From contig JAVBLX010000043.1 of assembly GCA_031553075.1 (NCBI GenBank), positions 1-64,000 on the forward strand: a stretch of DNA of 64,000 nt, in the 5' to 3' direction. The notes beneath the pieces are model-generated. The model searched no databases and was not told the origin of the DNA. It worked only from the letters and a program-made list of their open reading frames with translations. Origin of the DNA: DIGJ01 sp031553075 (GTDB taxonomy: Bacteria > Bacillota > Clostridia > Lachnospirales > Lachnospiraceae). The position numbers and the translations under genes were made by a program. This document shows, one piece after another, positions 60,465-64,000 of the stretch. Every line of letters starts with the position of its first letter. The stretch's first letter is position 1.

Positions 60465-62813
60465 ATGGATATTTTAAAAAAGATAAAAGAAGAATTGGGA
60501 ATTGAACTATGGCAGGTTGAAGCCGTAGTAAGCTTAATTGATGAAGGAAATACCATACCCTTTATTGCCCGGTATCGAAAAGAAAAGCATGGCGCCTTAG
60601 ATGATGAACAGCTGCGTAATTTAAGTGAACGTCTTATCTATTTAAGAAACCTGGAGGATAAAAAGAATCAGGTGCTTGCCAGCATTGAAGAGCAGGGTAA
60701 ACTGACGGAAGAACTAAAGGCCCAGATTCTGGCAGCAACCACTCAGGTAGTCGTAGAAGATTTATATCGTCCATATCGACCAAAGAGAAGAACCAGAGCG
60801 ACCATTGCCAAGGAAAAGGGACTGGATGGATTAGCAGAACTGATTTTGCTTCAGGAGACGGACAAGTCTTTAGAAGAAGAAGCATTGCCATACGTTTCCG
60901 AAGAGAAGGAAGTTAAAGACGTAAAAGAAGCCATTGCCGGTGCGATGGATATTATTGCCGAGAGTATTTCGGATGATGCTGATTACCGGAAATACATTCG
61001 TGAAGCTACGATGGAGGAAGGGACCATAACTTCTGTAGCTAAGGATGCCAAGCAACAATCCGTTTACGAGATGTATTATGATTTCCAGGAAGCTGTAAAT
61101 AAAATTGCCGGTCACCGGGTTCTTGCCCTTAATCGTGGTGAGAATGAAAAAATCCTTACGGTGAAAGTCAATGCACCAGAAGAGCGAATTATCCGTTTCT
61201 TAGAAAAGAAAGTGATTATAAAAGAAAATCCCAATACCACAGAAGTACTGAAAGCAGTGGTGGAGGATAGTTATAAGCGTCTGATTTCACCAGCGATTGA
61301 AAGAGAAATCCGTAATGACTTAACAGAAAATGCAGAAGACGGAGCGATAAAAGTATTTGGAAAGAATCTGGAACAGCTTCTCTTACAGCCACCAATTGCC
61401 AATAAGGTAGTGCTGGGATGGGATCCTGCTTTCCGTACCGGTTGTAAATTAGCGGTAGTGGATGGAACTGGTAAGGTTCTGGATACTATGGTGGTATTTC
61501 CGACCGTGCCTCAGAATAAGGTAGAAGATACCAAAAAGAAAGTAAAAGCATGGATTGATAAATACAACATTGATTTGATTTCCATTGGAAATGGTACGGC
61601 ATCCCGTGAATCAGAAATGATTGTTGTGGAGATGCTAAAAGAGATGAATAAACCAGTTCAGTATATTATTGTAAATGAAGCTGGAGCATCTGTATATTCG
61701 GCAAGTAAGCTGGCGACCGAAGAGTTCCCTAACTTTGACGTAGGTCAGAGAAGTGCAGCTTCCATTGCCAGAAGATTACAGGACCCATTGGCTGAATTGG
61801 TTAAGATTGATCCAAAATCCATTGGAGTCGGACAGTATCAGCATGATATGAACCAGAAAAAGCTGGGAGACGCTTTATCCGTCGTGGTAGAAGATTCGGT
61901 TAACAAAGTAGGTGTGGATTTGAATACGGCTTCTGCTCCTCTTTTAGAATATGTATCTGGTGTATCTAAAGTCATTGCCAAGAATATCGTAACCTACCGG
62001 GAAGAAAACGGAAAGTTCACCAACCGGGAGCAGTTGCTAAAGGTTGCCAAGCTGGGACCAAAAGCTTATGAACAATGTGCCGGTTTTATGCGGATATTAG
62101 ATGGTGAGAATCCATTGGATGCGACCAGCGTACATCCTGAATCCTACGAGGCAGCAAAAGCGCTGTTAGAATCTCTGGGATGGACCATGGAGGATGTGCG
62201 GAAAGCACAGGCCGAAGCGGCCAAAGCAAAGCTGGAGAAAAAGGCAGAAGTGAAGCCCAAGAAGCAGCCAGAGAAAAAGAAAAATATTATGGTAAAACAA
62301 TCGGGTACTGCATTTGGACAGGCGTTGCTTCAGGCAATGGGAACCACAGGCATCGAAGCTGACGATAGCGCAACAGCAGCAAAGAGCCAGAACAATGAGG
62401 AAGCAATTAAAAATCCCGGTGGCTTAAGCAAGAAGATAAAAGATAAGCAGAAGTTGGCAACCGATTTAAATATTGGTCGTATGACTTTGGATGATATTTT
62501 AAAGGAATTAGAAAAACCGGGAAGAGACCCTCGTGATGAAATGCCGAAGCCAATCCTTCGGACCGATGTATTGGAAATGAAGGATTTGACTCAGGGAATG
62601 ACTTTAAAAGGGACCGTACGAAATGTGATTGACTTTGGTGCCTTTGTCGATATTGGTGTACATCAGGATGGACTGGTACACATTTCTGAGCTAAGCAATA
62701 AAAAGTTTGTAAAGCATCCATTGGATGTAGTCAGTGTCGGAGATATTGTAGAAGTAAAAGTTATGAGCGTTGACCTACAAAAGAAAAGAATACAATTAAC
62801 AATGAAGTTGTAA
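60465..62813 (+). CDS. tex: Tex RNA-binding transcription factor
   Basis: 782 residues. N-terminal Tex part (LWQVEAVVSLIDEGNTIPFIARYRKEKHGALDDEQLRNLSERL), YqgF/RNase-H-like core starting VLGWDPAFRTGCKLAVVD at about 318, HhH region (NTASAPLLEYVSGVSKVIAKNIV), and C-terminal S1 domain from about residue 705 (GMTLKGTVRNVIDFGAFVDIGVHQDGLVHISELS). A K/E/A-rich linker of about 110 residues between HhH and S1 lengthens it compared with usual Tex (about 720). Tex helps transcription and RNA handling. GGAGTTTATTAT precedes the ATG. Confidence 0.95.
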   Translation: MDILKKIKEELGIELWQVEAVVSLIDEGNTIPFIARYRKEKHGALDDEQLRNLSERLIYLRNLEDKKNQVLASIEEQGKLTEELKAQILAATTQVVVEDLYRPYRPKRRTRATIAKEKGLDGLAELILLQETDKSLEEEALPYVSEEKEVKDVKEAIAGAMDIIAESISDDADYRKYIREATMEEGTITSVAKDAKQQSVYEMYYDFQEAVNKIAGHRVLALNRGENEKILTVKVNAPEERIIRFLEKKVIIKENPNTTEVLKAVVEDSYKRLISPAIEREIRNDLTENAEDGAIKVFGKNLEQLLLQPPIANKVVLGWDPAFRTGCKLAVVDGTGKVLDTMVVFPTVPQNKVEDTKKKVKAWIDKYNIDLISIGNGTASRESEMIVVEMLKEMNKPVQYIIVNEAGASVYSASKLATEEFPNFDVGQRSAASIARRLQDPLAELVKIDPKSIGVGQYQHDMNQKKLGDALSVVVEDSVNKVGVDLNTASAPLLEYVSGVSKVIAKNIVTYREENGKFTNREQLLKVAKLGPKAYEQCAGFMRILDGENPLDATSVHPESYEAAKALLESLGWTMEDVRKAQAEAAKAKLEKKAEVKPKKQPEKKKNIMVKQSGTAFGQALLQAMGTTGIEADDSATAAKSQNNEEAIKNPGGLSKKIKDKQKLATDLNIGRMTLDDILKELEKPGRDPRDEMPKPILRTDVLEMKDLTQGMTLKGTVRNVIDFGAFVDIGVHQDGLVHISELSNKKFVKHPLDVVSVGDIVEVKVMSVDLQKKRIQLTMKL

Positions 62814-62818
62814 TATCC

Positions 62819-62849
62819 TGAGGGGTTTTGTTACGTACAAAATCCCTCA
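62819..62849 (+). terminator. Hairpin after tex
   Basis: TGAGGGGTTTTG (62819-62830) pairs with CAAAATCCCTCA (62838-62849) apart from a wobble. A T-run is not obvious behind it, so it is a weak terminator at best. Confidence 0.4.
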
Positions 62850-62871
62850 TTACAATCTGGAAAGGATTTTT

Positions 62872-63762
62872 ATGATTAACTTTAAGAAAATGGCCATTGA
62901 GGACAGGGCATGGATAGATGAACGATTAAGAGAGGCAAATCTTCGTGGGTGTGAATATTCCTTTGGAAATATGTATATCTGGCGGAAGGTTTCCAAGGTA
63001 AAGGTGGCTGATGTGGATGGCTTCCTTTGTATTGCCGGATATGATGAACTGAATGAACTGGTATATAATTATCCCGTTGGAACTGGTGATGAACGTGAGA
63101 TAATTGAAACCCTGTGTATGGATGCTGAGGAAAGAGGACAGAGATTCAAAATGCGGGCCATCCTGGAGGAGCAGAAGGAACGATTAGAAGAGATGTTTCC
63201 CGACCGATTTACGATCACAACAAGTGAAGGAGATTGGGACTATATTTATTCAGTAGAAAAATTGACGGCTTTGTCAGGGAAAAAATATCATGGAAAGCGA
63301 AATCACATTGCCCGGTTTAAGGATGGGGATGATTGGAGTTATGAACCAATTACCATGGACAATATAAATGAATGTGTTAAAATGAACGAAATCTGGTGCA
63401 AAGAATATGGTTGCGGCAAGAGTAAAAGTGCTGAACTTGAGCAGTGTGCGGTGCGTCAGGCATTTGAAAATTTCGGGAATTTAGGGCTGGAAGGCGGACT
63501 TTTGCGAAAGGGCGGAGAAGTGGTAGCCTTTGCGATTGGTGAACCAATTAATTCAGATACCTATGGAGTGCATATCGAAAAAGCATTTCCTCAGATTCAA
63601 GGAGCGTATCCAATGATTAATCAGCAATTGGTTGAGCATAATATGCAGAACTTCACTTATGTCAACCGGGAGGAAGATCTGGGTGACGAAGGTCTGCGGA
63701 AAGCAAAGCAATCCTATGGACCGGAAATGATGGTTAAGCGGTATACCGCAATCTGGGAGTAA
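62872..63762 (+). CDS. DUF2156 protein (phosphatidylglycerol-lysyltransferase C-terminal-like)
   Basis: 296 residues with the DUF2156 layout of two GNAT-like folds: DRAWIDERLREANLRGCEYSFGNMYIW near the start, YHGKRNHIARFKDG at about 140-153, and VNREEDLGDEGLRKAKQSYGPEMMVKRY at the end. In MprF-type enzymes this domain transfers aminoacyl groups to lipids; stand-alone soluble forms like this one have unknown substrates. It begins after GGAAAGGATTTTT. The next gene, also GNAT-like, follows in the same direction. Confidence 0.85.
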   Translation: MINFKKMAIEDRAWIDERLREANLRGCEYSFGNMYIWRKVSKVKVADVDGFLCIAGYDELNELVYNYPVGTGDEREIIETLCMDAEERGQRFKMRAILEEQKERLEEMFPDRFTITTSEGDWDYIYSVEKLTALSGKKYHGKRNHIARFKDGDDWSYEPITMDNINECVKMNEIWCKEYGCGKSKSAELEQCAVRQAFENFGNLGLEGGLLRKGGEVVAFAIGEPINSDTYGVHIEKAFPQIQGAYPMINQQLVEHNMQNFTYVNREEDLGDEGLRKAKQSYGPEMMVKRYTAIWE

Positions 63763-63838
63763 GGCAAGAAGGAACCCCAGGGTGCGACGCCGCCTAGAAT
63801 TTGATAATCCTCATTGGAAGAATGCAAAAGACGCTTTT

Positions 63839-63866
63839 TCCATATATGTGGAGTACAGATAGGAGC
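63839..63866 (+). promoter_or_regulatory. Weak hairpin-AGATAGGAGC leader of the GNAT gene
   Basis: TCCA (63839-63842) and TGGA (63849-63852) can pair, followed by GTAC and AGATAGGAGCC, then ATG at 63871. It matches the leader type of nnr, rpoD and tetR, but the stem is short and set off by four bases. Confidence 0.45.
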
Positions 63867-63870
63867 CAAA

Positions 63871-64000
63871 ATGATAAGTTGGGCAAAAAGTGAATGGATT
63901 CCTCGGTTGAAGGTCATTTGGAAGGAATGCTTTCATGACCCGGACTGGTATATAGATTTCTTTTTTTCGAATCGTTTTTCAGAGGACAATATGGTGGTCT
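63871..64000 (+). CDS. GNAT family N-acetyltransferase (partial, runs off the window)
   Basis: The visible 43 residues start MISWAKSEWIPRLKVIWKEC and continue CFHDPDWYIDFFFSNRFSEDNMVV, the N-terminus of GNAT acetyltransferases in Clostridia that follow DUF2156 genes. The conserved acetyl-CoA site is beyond the window. The AGATAGGAGCC ribosome site precedes the ATG by five bases. Confidence 0.7.
   Translation, partial: MISWAKSEWIPRLKVIWKECFHDPDWYIDFFFSNRFSEDNMVV

Overview
The window reads as an AT-rich Clostridia chromosome, most likely Lachnospiraceae. This rests on the order dgt-dnaG-rpoD-trmK, rex and acpS-nnr-ndoA beside each other, a Firmicutes-type Tex, GGAGG ribosome sites and SPbeta/Tn916-type mobile genes. 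Two halves are clear: roughly 1-35.7 kb is accessory DNA ending in a Tn916-type xis-int pair, and 35.8-64 kb is ordinary chromosome.

Region 1 (1-10.5 kb): the end of an IS256-like element, a Uma2-type nuclease-like gene with an Xre regulator, then a run of small phage/plasmid-type genes (ParB-HNH protein, serine recombinase, several unknowns). A broken ParB-like gene, a large secreted protein with two beta domains and a ribbon-helix-helix protein follow. Intergenic hairpins and terminators are frequent.

Region 2 (10.6-35.7 kb): what looks like one functional block. It opens with a near-consensus promoter carrying two LexA (SOS) boxes. Downstream are a small winged-helix protein and a TubZ-type tubulin GTPase, several unknowns, an ADP-ribosyltransferase-like protein, a P-loop ATPase, a complete ClpX, zinc-finger proteins, and a 1124-residue single-chain RNA polymerase-like protein with the DFDGD metal motif (YonO / cellular RdRP superfamily). 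After that come small HTH proteins, a 2298-residue tail tape-measure protein, two tail-tip proteins, Xis and Int. No capsid, portal or terminase gene is visible. The block resembles an SOS-inducible phage or phage-plasmid with its own segregation tubulin, unfoldase and RNA polymerase; the left end is not identifiable here. Three of its genes have no normal start codon but an in-frame AUA 7-8 bases after a strong Shine-Dalgarno, and many genes are preceded by RBS-equipped mini-ORFs and hairpins.

Region 3 (35.8-64 kb): low-molecular-weight phosphatase, Fe-S aldo/keto reductase, a divergent short-chain dehydrogenase, chemotaxis receptor, ABC-F protein, rex with its own likely operator, acpS-nnr-ndoA, adenine deaminase, dgt-dnaG-rpoD, a TrmK-kinase fusion, a TetR-controlled RND pump with its regulator, tex, a DUF2156 protein and the start of a GNAT gene. 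Several of these genes share a 5' leader made of a short variable hairpin followed directly by a conserved AGATAGGAGC-type ribosome site.
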